This document shows positions 54,164 to 62,989 of a DNA stretch of 64,000 nt, piece by piece. Below the pieces are notes generated by a model, which had not been told where the DNA came from, did not search any database, and worked only from the letters and a program-made list of their open reading frames with translations. The position numbers and the translations under genes were made by a program. The stretch is from the NCBI GenBank assembly GCA_965248545.1, contig OZ252110.1, positions 3,348,001 to 3,412,000 of the forward strand. Reading direction: 5' to 3'. How positions within the stretch are numbered: the first letter of the stretch is position 1; every line of letters begins with the position of its first letter. The stretch is from Alteromonas_E sp965248545 (GTDB lineage: Bacteria; Pseudomonadota; Gammaproteobacteria; Enterobacterales; Alteromonadaceae).

Positions 54164-55195
54164 ATGAGTGCTGTTATTCATCAATTTATTGTTCATCAAC
54201 TACTTATCAGCAAAGAACAAAAGCTAACCTTGCTACCCCGTGAGCGTTGTATGCAGGTTACACCTTCCATCGAAGCGCTGGTCGAACAAATTCACCATGC
54301 GTTTAACGGTAAACCGAGCAAGGGCGTTGGAAACTTTACAACTCCTGAAACAGAAGGTGACTTCGATTTTTCCCAATCACTGCGCGCATCCTTGCAAGCG
54401 GATGATCTTGACGCAGGGTTTCAACAGTTTAGTCAAATGGCCGGCCAACATTTGCTCAAGACCATGGCTGATATGCAAATGGTTGAGACCGGTTTTCTGA
54501 TTTTTACTCGCTTTGAGTATCTGGCGACAGATTATTTGATGGTATGCCTGCTGAACACAAAACAACATGTGCACGTTGATTCTCAGCTAGAGCTGAGCAT
54601 GAGTGAACACTTGGATTTAGCCAAAATGCAACTCGCTGCACGTATTGATCTTACGCAACTGGCAACCCAAGCGGACCAAGAGCGCTACATTAGCTTCATC
54701 AAAGGCCGTATGGGCCGTAAAGTGGGTGATTTCTTTATGGCGTTTTTAGGCTGCGAGGAACGCTTGGACGTAAAACAGCAAAACGCTCAGTTGATCAACA
54801 GCGTTGACGCCTACCTCGCCAGTGAACAATTAGACGTCAATGAAAAACAGCAACATCGCGAAGTGGTGCAAGACTATTACAAAGAAAAGATTGCGGCTGG
54901 AGACGACATTCAACTCAATGAATTAAACGCTAAGCTACCTGCTGATTTGGAAAACAAGTTTGATTTCCAACAGTTCGTCGCTGACGCGGATGTCAGTATT
55001 GAAGATTCATTTCAGCCAGATAAAGCGGTGTTGAAGCAGTTGGCTAAGTTCAGCGGCCAAGGTGGTGGCATTTCGCTGAGTTTTGATCGCAATCTGTATG
55101 GCGAAAAAGTTAAATATGACCCAGATACCGACACGTTAGTTATCCGTGGGATTCCGCCCAATCTGAAAGATCAGCTTACGCGACACAACAAATAG
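54164..55195 (+). CDS. yejK: Nucleoid-associated protein YejK
   Basis: 343 residues (E. coli 335). NdpA family. The start matches: IHQFIVHQLLISKEQKL, then the DFSQSLR and ISFIKGRMGRKVGDFFMAFLGC regions. A nucleoid-bound protein of uncertain function. It is divergent from yejL, as in E. coli. Confidence 0.96.
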   Translation: MSAVIHQFIVHQLLISKEQKLTLLPRERCMQVTPSIEALVEQIHHAFNGKPSKGVGNFTTPETEGDFDFSQSLRASLQADDLDAGFQQFSQMAGQHLLKTMADMQMVETGFLIFTRFEYLATDYLMVCLLNTKQHVHVDSQLELSMSEHLDLAKMQLAARIDLTQLATQADQERYISFIKGRMGRKVGDFFMAFLGCEERLDVKQQNAQLINSVDAYLASEQLDVNEKQQHREVVQDYYKEKIAAGDDIQLNELNAKLPADLENKFDFQQFVADADVSIEDSFQPDKAVLKQLAKFSGQGGGISLSFDRNLYGEKVKYDPDTDTLVIRGIPPNLKDQLTRHNK

Positions 55196-55261
55196 TGTTT
55201 AACTTTGCAGTTCTAGTCGAACAGCGAAGATAAACACAGGTATACTGAGATAACGATAGGG

Positions 55262-55281
55262 GATTCGGTCGCGACTGAATC
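55262..55281. promoter_or_regulatory. 20-bp palindrome abutting a TATAAT box upstream of the PTPS-family gene
   Basis: GATTCGGTCGCGACTGAATC is self-complementary except for one G-T pair. TATAAT follows at 55283-55288, 46 bases before the next ATG, so the palindrome fills the space where a repressor would block polymerase. Alternatively it is the yejK terminator (7-bp stem, TCGCGA loop), but the following sequence is not T-rich enough to be convincing. Confidence 0.5.
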
Positions 55282-55333
55282 TTATAATATTCCGCTGTTG
55301 ATTGAGGCAGCGATGTAATTTTGAATAGGTGCT

Positions 55334-56242
55334 ATGCAATTATTTGTTAACGACTTGACCGTCATGGATTTTTCTTACTTGTGTGAGCAGCGCGGTATGG
55401 TTGGTGAAAGCTGGATTGTAGACGTCATATTAGATGGTGAATTGAATGACGAAAGCATGATCCAAGACTTCGGTAAAGTAAAAAAGGATCTGAAACGCTT
55501 GATTGACGACTATGTTGATCACAAATTACTTGTGCCAGTTGAAGCCAAAGGCACAACGTTAATCCACGATACCGATACAGGGATGGTGCAGGTTAATTTT
55601 GAACGTGTTAGAGACGGTGAGCTAGACGGTTTGTCGGCCAGTGAAGACGGCAGTATTTATTTGTTGTGTCCAGACGAAGCCTACGCCTTTGTATACGCAG
55701 ACGCTGTCGACATGGCATCTGTCAGTCAGTATTTGAAAGATATTATTGCCACACACTTGCCCGACAATGTTGACGACATAACCCTGTTGTTACGCGTTGA
55801 ACAAATTGATACGCCGTTTTATCACTATACCCATGGGCTCAAAAAACACGACGGGAATTGTCAGCGTATCGCGCATGGACATCGTTCTAAAGTCACGATC
55901 ATGGAAAATGGACAAGAAAGCATTGAAGCTGAGCACTATTGGGCGACGCGTTGGTGCGATATCTATATTGGCTCATCTTTCGATCAAGTTGAGCCGCAAC
56001 AGCTGAAATTGCAAGGCGTTGACAAAGACTTGTCGTATGCGCACTGTTTTTCATATGAAGCATCGCAAGGGCACTTTGAGCTGGTTATCCCTAAGGCTGA
56101 GAGTGAGATCATCGATACTGACTCAACGGTCGAGTGCTTAGCCCAATACATCTATGACCAGCATCAGCAAATGCACCCCAACCAAACGCTGCAGGTTATC
56201 GCCTTTGAGGGTGTCGGCAAGGGAGCCATTGCCAGTGCGTAA
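55334..56242 (+). CDS. 6-pyruvoyl-tetrahydropterin synthase/QueD-family protein, duplicated domain
   Basis: 302 residues, about twice the normal QueD length. The N-terminal half (about 1-85) has DFGKVKKDLKRLIDDYVDHKLL, the typical PTPS helix and DH motif. The second half has FYHYTHGLKK and AHGHRSKVT with H181/H183 as zinc ligands. The zinc and catalytic motifs appear split between the halves. QueD makes the queuosine precursor and PTPS makes biopterin; which applies is unclear. The gene overlaps the M23 peptidase gene by 8 bases. Confidence 0.82.
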   Translation: MQLFVNDLTVMDFSYLCEQRGMVGESWIVDVILDGELNDESMIQDFGKVKKDLKRLIDDYVDHKLLVPVEAKGTTLIHDTDTGMVQVNFERVRDGELDGLSASEDGSIYLLCPDEAYAFVYADAVDMASVSQYLKDIIATHLPDNVDDITLLLRVEQIDTPFYHYTHGLKKHDGNCQRIAHGHRSKVTIMENGQESIEAEHYWATRWCDIYIGSSFDQVEPQQLKLQGVDKDLSYAHCFSYEASQGHFELVIPKAESEIIDTDSTVECLAQYIYDQHQQMHPNQTLQVIAFEGVGKGAIASA

Positions 56243-57065
56243 ATTCGTTCGTAACTGCGGCATACTGCTGTTATTGATTTGTTGCGCCAGTGGATCTTTT
56301 CATGCGTTGGCAAACACGCCTTTTACGCTGATTGATGACATTCGACCTGGTGCGTTGGTGCGCGGTATAGCAGAACCCAATACACAGATTATCTATGCTG
56401 ACAAACCACTTAAAATTGGTAAAGATGGCCAATTCGTATTTGGTCTAGGCCGTGATGCCAAAGGCCACATCGAATTGACGTGGAAAAACGTTCAAAATGC
56501 TGGCCAGCAGCGTTACGCGTTACCGGAAAGAAGCTACAACGTGCAGCGTATTGAGGGTGTGGCGCAGAAATATGTGTCGCCGCCAGACTCAGTATTGGCG
56601 AGGATTAGAGAAGATAATCGGCAAGTTGCCAATGCCCGAAATGTAGACAGTGACCATGTGTTTTTCACGCAATCGTTTATTTGGCCTGCGGAAGGGCCCA
56701 TCACTGGCGTCTATGGCAGTCAACGCGTGTTCAATGGAGAGCCACGGCGACCGCATTTTGGGGTTGATGTGGCAGGACCTGTTGGTACCCCTGTAGTTGC
56801 GCCAGCGGACGGTGTGGTCAGACTATACGTCGCTGATATGTATTACTCGGGTGGCACGTTGATCATCGACCATGGCCATCAAGTTACCTCAACCTTTATC
56901 CATTTACACAAGTCTCACGTGAAAGCCGGTGATAGGGTGAAGCAAGGCCAGCTGATTGCGGAAATTGGTGACACGGGACGCGTCACGGGGGCGCATTTAG
57001 ATTGGCGGATCAACTGGGGCAAAGTGCGAGTTGATCCGCAATTATTGGTGCCGGCGCTAGACTAA
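56235..57065 (+). CDS. Secreted M23-family peptidase
   Basis: 276 residues from GTG 56235, with GGGAG 9 bases upstream; the longer frame lacks a signal peptide at its start. Signal peptide about 1-27 (FHALANT). The N-terminal beta domain is followed by LytM domain HFGVDVAGPVGTPVVAP (zinc His and Asp) and TGAHLDWRINW. In that last motif the usual HxH is HxD (HLD), so one zinc ligand differs. Likely a peptidoglycan endopeptidase or regulator. Translationally coupled to the PTPS-like gene. Confidence 0.88.
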   Translation: MRKFVRNCGILLLLICCASGSFHALANTPFTLIDDIRPGALVRGIAEPNTQIIYADKPLKIGKDGQFVFGLGRDAKGHIELTWKNVQNAGQQRYALPERSYNVQRIEGVAQKYVSPPDSVLARIREDNRQVANARNVDSDHVFFTQSFIWPAEGPITGVYGSQRVFNGEPRRPHFGVDVAGPVGTPVVAPADGVVRLYVADMYYSGGTLIIDHGHQVTSTFIHLHKSHVKAGDRVKQGQLIAEIGDTGRVTGAHLDWRINWGKVRVDPQLLVPALD

Positions 57066-58855
57066 ATCAAACCCAGCCAAGCGTTTAGTTTATGCTCGTC
57101 TTCGATGGTGAGATAGCAGGTTTCGAAGTGCTCAGCGATCATTGCACAATCTAACTGTAGCAGTCGGCCATCACGCAACAACGTGAGCTGCAGCGTACCT
57201 TGTGCTGTTGCAACCAAGCGCGCGAGATTGTCTTTATTGACTTGCCATTGGTCTACAGCAATCAGCAGATCTCCCACTTGTAGACCGGCTTGACAGCCAT
57301 TACCCAGCTCCCGAACTTGAGTCACTTCCACACCTGTTGTAGCGCCTTTGACTGATATGCCCAGTGTTTTAGCCAGTGGCTTACTCGGCGCAACGCCACC
57401 CACATCGTCAAAGCTCTGCGGTTGAGCGCGGTGCAACTGCACGCCGATTTGCTCAAATGCGCTCGCCAACGGCAGCTCACCAGGCAAATACACTAAACTG
57501 TTCAACAGCTCGGTTGGGTCGAAACCCGTTAAATTTTGAACGATGCGATGGATAACATCATCAGGGGTGCCAATGTCGCGTTTCCCATATTCGTGCCACA
57601 GCGTTCGCATCACATCGTCTAGACTGTATTGGCCATCGCTCACGCCTCGCAAATTGATGTCTAAGCACAATGCAATGAATGCGCCCTTAGTGTAATAACT
57701 GACAATGTGATTGATCGAATTGGCATCTTGTTGATAAAAGCGCGTCCAAGCATCAAAGCTGGATTCGGCAGCACTTTGCTTGAACCGGCCTGGATTGCGC
57801 TGCAAACGCGTGAGGTTTCGACCTAGGATTTCCATGTATTGCTGTGCTGTAATGGCGCCGCTGCGTGCTAGGGCTAAATCGTCGTACAGGCTGGTAAACC
57901 CCTCATAGATCCACAATTGATTGGTGTAACTTTCTCGATCCAATTGGTATTGTTCAAACACGGCGGGACGAGTACGTTTGACATGCCAGGTGTGCAAAAA
58001 TTCGTGACTGCATAAGGCCAGGAAGTCGATATAGCTTTTACTTTTCTCTTGGTGTTCACCCACCAACGGCAGATCAAATCTTGGAAACATCAGCACGGTT
58101 GAGTTACGGTGCTCGAGGCCGCCATAACCTTTATCTGCCAGCAAAGTAATAAACAAATAGTTATCGATCGGGGGCTTGTCGTCGAAGAGACGTGTGTGCT
58201 GTTGTAAAACAGGCACCAAATCGTCGGCAATGCGTTTTGTGTCGATCGCGATGTCGCCAGTGTAGACCATCGTAACGGCGATACCGTCACTCTCAAAAGT
58301 TGTCTCAAGCATGCGACCAAACAGAATAGGATAGTCAATCAATGCAGCGTAGTTCTCTGCAGTGTAGTGCCCGTAACCGTCAGCATCGATGTCCACTGTC
58401 GGCAACCCGGTGCTAACGCGCCATGTTTGGGTGACCGACTCTTCACACCGTTCTAAACTCACGTCACACACCGAGTCACTGCATTCTTGTACGCAAAGAA
58501 ATGCACTCGTTCCGTTAATAAAGCCATACTCGTCGTTCATATACGCACTGCGCACCGACAAATCGAATGCGTAGACCAAATACTCGATGCAACAGGTTTT
58601 ACCGCCGCTGTCGACTAACCAGGTTTGTTTGTCTGTTTTTTGCCACGCAACGGGGTTGCCGTCTTGGTCGTTTGCGTCAAATAAGGAAATGTTCTTCGCG
58701 AAGTCTCGAATCATGTAGCTACCGGGGATCCAAGCTGGCATTGTCAATGTCAGTTGCTGATGCTGATGCGCGGGGATCTGGATAGAGACCTTGAATAAGT
58801 GTTGGCTAACGGAGTAGGGCGCTAGCTGATACTGGATGACGGCGTTGTCAGGCAT
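57062..58855 (-). CDS. M61-family (glycyl aminopeptidase-like) peptidase with PDZ domain
   Basis: 597 residues, cytoplasmic (no signal peptide). N-terminal domain with PAWIPGSYMIRDFAKNI, then zinc site HEFLH at 284-288 and downstream Glu in WIYEGFTSLYDD. PDZ domain about 480-565. Gluzincin aminopeptidase of the M61 type. Convergent with the M23 gene; the stops overlap by 4 bases. Confidence 0.94.
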   Translation of the reverse strand: MPDNAVIQYQLAPYSVSQHLFKVSIQIPAHQHQQLTLTMPAWIPGSYMIRDFAKNISLFDANDQDGNPVAWQKTDKQTWLVDSGGKTCCIEYLVYAFDLSVRSAYMNDEYGFINGTSAFLCVQECSDSVCDVSLERCEESVTQTWRVSTGLPTVDIDADGYGHYTAENYAALIDYPILFGRMLETTFESDGIAVTMVYTGDIAIDTKRIADDLVPVLQQHTRLFDDKPPIDNYLFITLLADKGYGGLEHRNSTVLMFPRFDLPLVGEHQEKSKSYIDFLALCSHEFLHTWHVKRTRPAVFEQYQLDRESYTNQLWIYEGFTSLYDDLALARSGAITAQQYMEILGRNLTRLQRNPGRFKQSAAESSFDAWTRFYQQDANSINHIVSYYTKGAFIALCLDINLRGVSDGQYSLDDVMRTLWHEYGKRDIGTPDDVIHRIVQNLTGFDPTELLNSLVYLPGELPLASAFEQIGVQLHRAQPQSFDDVGGVAPSKPLAKTLGISVKGATTGVEVTQVRELGNGCQAGLQVGDLLIAVDQWQVNKDNLARLVATAQGTLQLTLLRDGRLLQLDCAMIAEHFETCYLTIEDEHKLNAWLGLI

Positions 58856-58959
58856 TCAATTTTCCTCGTACAAGACGCTATTATTAGGATTATGGATAAT
58901 TGCTTTGTGCTGCAATGACGATTATGCTTTTGTCCTAAAAGGTTACCATCATTCCGCTT

Positions 58960-59652
58960 GTGACGACGAATAATAACAATAAAACCACTCTATCTGCTGA
59001 CGATCTTGCCAGTCTGCGCGCTTTACTGCCAGGAACCGTTGTCGATTTACAGATTTCTACTCCAACGAGCCCAAAGCGGGTCAAAACTGTTTATGTGGGC
59101 ATGGATTATCCACGTTGCATGGTATTTCAGTTCCCCAATGTGAATAAGTTTGGGGTCTTGAAGGACGTGTTATATCCTGAAAACACCGTGATTGTGCGTT
59201 ACGTACTTGAAGGCACAAGTGGACAAATCATCGCCTTTAAAGCAAAAGTAAATCACATCCAATCAAAACCCAGTAATTTGTTTTTTACCACAGTACCGCA
59301 AAGTCTCCAGAGTTTAGGACTGCGGTCTGAAAAACGCGCCTCACCAGGGATTGCAGCAGAAGTATCATTTGGCGAAAAACAAGAGGCCATAAAAGCGCTG
59401 ATTGTCGACGTTTCGCAAAGTGGCTGTAGGGTAGCAATCGAGCCAGAATTACTGGCCGACAAACCGGCTGAAGAAGTGGAAAACGGCGCTGCCATTACAT
59501 TGTGTGTCGATTTGAGCGATAAGACCATTATTCTCAAAGGGTTGATCCGCAATGCGAAGAAAGAGAGCGGATACATCTATTACGGCGTTCAATTTGAGTC
59601 ATCCAACAGTGATGTTGACGTTTTGTTAAAACGTCATATCATCAATGTGTAA
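58960..59652 (+). CDS. YcgR-like PilZ protein with N-terminal PilZN-type domain
   Basis: 230 residues. N-terminal YcgR-like domain (about 12-112), then PilZ with RxxxR (R122-R126, RSEKR) and DxSxxG (D150, S152, G155). Such two-domain proteins slow the flagellar motor or act on other targets when c-di-GMP is bound. GTG start at 58960. Confidence 0.85.
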   Translation: MTTNNNNKTTLSADDLASLRALLPGTVVDLQISTPTSPKRVKTVYVGMDYPRCMVFQFPNVNKFGVLKDVLYPENTVIVRYVLEGTSGQIIAFKAKVNHIQSKPSNLFFTTVPQSLQSLGLRSEKRASPGIAAEVSFGEKQEAIKALIVDVSQSGCRVAIEPELLADKPAEEVENGAAITLCVDLSDKTIILKGLIRNAKKESGYIYYGVQFESSNSDVDVLLKRHIINV

Positions 59653-59669
59653 TCACACAGAGGTGCAAT

Positions 59670-60131
59670 ATGCGACAGATTGATTCTTTGTTAAGCCAAT
59701 ACGGCGAGAGTCACCAGAATAAAACTAATATCGCGATCCACGCTATCGCGGTGCCCTCGATTTATCTCGTTACCATTGGATTGTTATGGGCTATACCGGT
59801 GCCTGAATTCATGGCGCATTTTCAGGTCAACTTTGCCCACGTAGCAGCAATACCTGTGCTGTACTACTACTTCAAGTTGTCAGGGCCTATCGGTGCCGCC
59901 ATGACGCTACTGACGATGGCCTCATTTGGCGTCATCAAGCTAGTTGAAAATGCTGGTATCAGTGTTTGGCAGTTCAGTTTAGCGCTGTTCGTCGTGATGT
60001 GGATCCTGCAATTCGTTGGCCACAAAGTGGAAGGTAAGAAGCCATCGTTTTTTGAAGACCTGCGCTTTTTGCTCGTCGGTCCCGCATGGTGGTGGGTGCA
60101 CTGGTTAAAGCGCCTCAATATCAGTTACTAA
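59670..60131 (+). CDS. Mpo1-like DUF962 membrane protein
   Basis: 153 residues, about four membrane helices. Motifs SQYGESHQNKTNIAIH near the start and QFVGHKVEGKKPSFFEDLRFLLVGPAWW near the end identify the Mpo1/DUF962 family; yeast Mpo1 is an Fe2+-dependent dioxygenase that shortens 2-hydroxy fatty acids. The three His-rich positions are kept. Starts 17 bases after the PilZ gene. Confidence 0.9.
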   Translation: MRQIDSLLSQYGESHQNKTNIAIHAIAVPSIYLVTIGLLWAIPVPEFMAHFQVNFAHVAAIPVLYYYFKLSGPIGAAMTLLTMASFGVIKLVENAGISVWQFSLALFVVMWILQFVGHKVEGKKPSFFEDLRFLLVGPAWWWVHWLKRLNISY

Positions 60132-60262
60132 GCAGTAAAGGCTGGTATTCTGTCTCGGCAAACTATGTTCGTTGTCGAGCAATCGATACATTTATGCACA
60201 CTTTGTGCGACCAAGCGGTGCGCTGACACGACCAGCGCATCCAATCCCCAAACAACAGTCTC

Positions 60263-60268
60263 TATAAT
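60263..60268 (+). promoter_or_regulatory. -10 box for the two-component operon
   Basis: TATAAT lies 11 bases before the GTG at 60280. If used, the transcript would be almost leaderless for that start, which favours the in-frame GTG at 60298 (GAAGAG 6 bases upstream) as an alternative. Confidence 0.4.
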
Positions 60269-60279
60269 ACGATCATACA

Positions 60280-61386
60280 GTGTCTGAAGAGTTACTTGTG
60301 CGTAGCTGGCAAAAAGTTTTTGATAACAATGAGCGTTTATTCTGGGTTCTGCAATCAGCAGGATGGACAGGGCTGGCGCTGGTTTATTATATCGAGTCGT
60401 TTTTACATGACATGCGTTCTATATGGGTGTTTATCATATTTTTGAACGCATATGCGGGGTATTTGTTAACCATTCCGCTGCGCTACATCTTCCGTTGGTC
60501 GCGTACTCTGTCTGTTCCTAAAATGTTGTTTACTATCGTTATTTCCGGTTACTCAGTGGCGTCTGTATGGGCGGTGGTGAAAAATGTCAACTATTGGGAA
60601 ATCTATAAACACGGCTATCGACCCGAAGAGTGGTTCATGTATTTCTCTAACACGATCAATTCACTGATCGTGATCATCTGTTGGGGCGTGTTGTACTTCG
60701 GTATCAAAAACTTCCAGATGTTGCAGCGGGAAAAGCAAAACGCCTTGACCGCCTCAACCATGGCCCACCAAGCACACGTGAAGATGTTGCGCTATCAGTT
60801 GAATCCACATTTCTTATTCAACACCTTGAACGCCATCTCGACCTTGATCCTCATGAAAAATAATGAGACCGCTGAAGCAATGGTGACGCGGTTGAGTAAC
60901 TTTTTACGCTACTCGCTGGACAATGACCCGATCAAACGAGTGCCATTGGCGCAGGAAATTCAGGCGTTGCGTTTATATTTGGATATAGAGAAGGTCCGCT
61001 TTGACGACCGACTAACCGTCGAGTGGGAGATAGAGCCCCGTTGCGAACGAGCATTGGTACCGAGCATGATTTTGCAACCTTTGATCGAAAATGCAATCAA
61101 ATATGCGATTTCGAAAATGAGTAAGGACGGCACCATCAGTATCAGCGCTAAGGTATTTGGAAGCGATCTACTGATTGACGTAGCAGATAATGGGCCTGGT
61201 GCCGAGATTAACGATGGCAAACTTACCCGTGAACACGGTGTTGGCTTGCCGAATATTCGCGAACGTTTGCAGTCGCTCTACGGAAAGAACTTTTCATTTG
61301 TGATAGCAAATAATCAGCCTACGGGACTGCGAGTAAGTATTCGTATTCCCTATGAATTAAAGGAAATAGTGAATGACGACGACTAA
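60280..61386 (+). CDS. LytS/AlgZ-type sensor histidine kinase
   Basis: 368 residues. Four membrane helices (about 22-40, 46-67, 83-101, 123-141), then a His-kinase domain of the LytS/YehU family with H-box LNPHFLFNTLNAIS (H177) and ATP-binding ENAIKYA and DNGPGA. No extracellular sensor domain, so the signal is probably sensed in the membrane. Ends overlapping the regulator gene by 14 bases. GTG 60298 is a possible shorter start. Confidence 0.92.
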   Translation: MSEELLVRSWQKVFDNNERLFWVLQSAGWTGLALVYYIESFLHDMRSIWVFIIFLNAYAGYLLTIPLRYIFRWSRTLSVPKMLFTIVISGYSVASVWAVVKNVNYWEIYKHGYRPEEWFMYFSNTINSLIVIICWGVLYFGIKNFQMLQREKQNALTASTMAHQAHVKMLRYQLNPHFLFNTLNAISTLILMKNNETAEAMVTRLSNFLRYSLDNDPIKRVPLAQEIQALRLYLDIEKVRFDDRLTVEWEIEPRCERALVPSMILQPLIENAIKYAISKMSKDGTISISAKVFGSDLLIDVADNGPGAEINDGKLTREHGVGLPNIRERLQSLYGKNFSFVIANNQPTGLRVSIRIPYELKEIVNDDD

Positions 61387-62200
61387 ATTGCGCGTTTTAA
61401 TTGTCGATGATGAGCCATTAGCTCGTCAGGGTCTGAAGCTGCGTTTACAAGCGCACGATGATGTGGAAATTGTAGGAGAGTGCAATAACGGTTTGGACGC
61501 AGTTGCACTGATTCCAATGGAACGACCTGACTTGGTTTTTCTTGATATCCAAATGCCAGAATTAAACGGCTTTCAAGTGATTCAAAAGCTGCGCGAGCTC
61601 AAGCAGCCAATGCCGTTGATTGTGTTTGTGACCGCCTATGATAGCTATGCAATCAAGGCGTTTGATATTCATGCGCTGGACTATATTTTAAAGCCGATTG
61701 ACGATATGCGCCTCGAAACCGCTCTTGCCAAAGTACGCGCTACTTTGTCGGCACAGGAAAACGAAACACACACCAATAAGTTAGTCAGTTTGGTTGCGGA
61801 TCTGACCGGCGATGACTGTGAAGAAATTTTGCGTAAACTCGCTGCTGGAGAACCGGTTGAGACGTCACCATATTCGGACGTTATGTCAATCAAAGACGGT
61901 TCGGAAGTGACGCGCGTGCCGGTAGCCGATATCCAGTGGGTAGACGCTGCAGGTGATTACATGTGTGTGCACGCCAAAGACGGTATGCATATCATGCGTA
62001 AAACCATGAAGGAACTTGAGCAATCACTCAATCCGAAAACCTTCATTCGTGTGCACCGCTCGGCGCTGGTAAACATCAATTTCGTGAAAAAACTCGTCAG
62101 TCATGTCAGTGGTGAATACCACTTGATTTTGCACAATGATACTGAGTTGAAAGTAAGCCGCAGTCACCGTGATCGAGTGAAGTCGGCAATGAACCTATAG
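61373..62200 (+). CDS. LytTR response regulator (AlgR-like)
   Basis: 275 residues. Receiver about 6-120 with D12/D13, phospho-acceptor D58, T87, K107; a linker; LytTR DNA-binding domain about 165-272 (IQWVDAAGDYMCVHA, FIRVHRSALVN). Pairs with the upstream kinase. The regulon cannot be read from the sequence. Confidence 0.95.
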   Translation: MTTTKLRVLIVDDEPLARQGLKLRLQAHDDVEIVGECNNGLDAVALIPMERPDLVFLDIQMPELNGFQVIQKLRELKQPMPLIVFVTAYDSYAIKAFDIHALDYILKPIDDMRLETALAKVRATLSAQENETHTNKLVSLVADLTGDDCEEILRKLAAGEPVETSPYSDVMSIKDGSEVTRVPVADIQWVDAAGDYMCVHAKDGMHIMRKTMKELEQSLNPKTFIRVHRSALVNINFVKKLVSHVSGEYHLILHNDTELKVSRSHRDRVKSAMNL

Positions 62201-62204
62201 GCGA

Positions 62205-62909
62205 TTAGTGCAGTCCTAAGCACGAACGCATGGTTTGGTGCTTAGGGCTATTTGCGGCTAACGCTAGATATACACGGCGATTGCCCATAGCACGATGTTC
62301 AGTGACGTGAGTCGCGCCCAGTTGTTTGATCTGAAATTCAATAATCTCTTTTACGCCGAAAATGTAATCTACGCGGCGCTTTTCCAACATCCCGACGACT
62401 TGACTGAAATCGGCTAATTCTAATACCGTCGCATGCTTAAGCTCAGTCGGATCGTATTCAAACGAACGCAGCGTCGCGATTGATGCCTCTGATAGAGGGA
62501 GTGGTTGAGAGTCTTCGGTGTGCCGATATAGGCTGGTCCTTACATGACCAATTGGCGGCAAGTCATAGTCAAGAAAGTCCGAACGGTCGCTTGAATAAAG
62601 TGCTGGAAATATCGCGTCGACATCGCCTTGTTCTGCCATGTGTAAGGCCCGTGCCCAATTTAATATGAGCCAATCGACGCGTAGGTTGTTTTTCGATATA
62701 AGGGTTTGTGCCGACTGTTTCATGATACCGGTAACCAATTCGCCATTACGCTCTACTAAGGGGGCAACCGGCGCGGTGGCCACTTTAAACAAACCATTGC
62801 AATCGGCTAAAACAGGAGCCGAAAAAAGTGAAATCACACAACCGAACACGACGCTTTGCTGGCATATTGTTTCTTTAAGGAGTGAAAATCCTAGTTTAGG
62901 CTTGAACAC
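62205..62909 (-). CDS. Periplasmic substrate-binding-like protein
   Basis: 234 residues, GTG start with AAGG before it. Signal peptide about 1-35 (APVLADC), then one family-3 type solute-binding domain: DWLILNWARALHMAEQGDVDAIFPALYSSDRSDFLDY. No transporter genes adjacent. Its stop lies 4 bases from the convergent regulator gene's stop, so it is a separate unit. It may be a sensor accessory or a lone binding protein. Confidence 0.85.
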   Translation of the reverse strand: MFKPKLGFSLLKETICQQSVVFGCVISLFSAPVLADCNGLFKVATAPVAPLVERNGELVTGIMKQSAQTLISKNNLRVDWLILNWARALHMAEQGDVDAIFPALYSSDRSDFLDYDLPPIGHVRTSLYRHTEDSQPLPLSEASIATLRSFEYDPTELKHATVLELADFSQVVGMLEKRRVDYIFGVKEIIEFQIKQLGATHVTEHRAMGNRRVYLALAANSPKHQTMRSCLGLH

Positions 62910-62989
62910 TGCAACCTTCTTTAACGCTTTTTTCGAATACGACTTGTAGAGCTTATCCGAGGACGTATCGAAGCGTCAAAGCTTTATCG

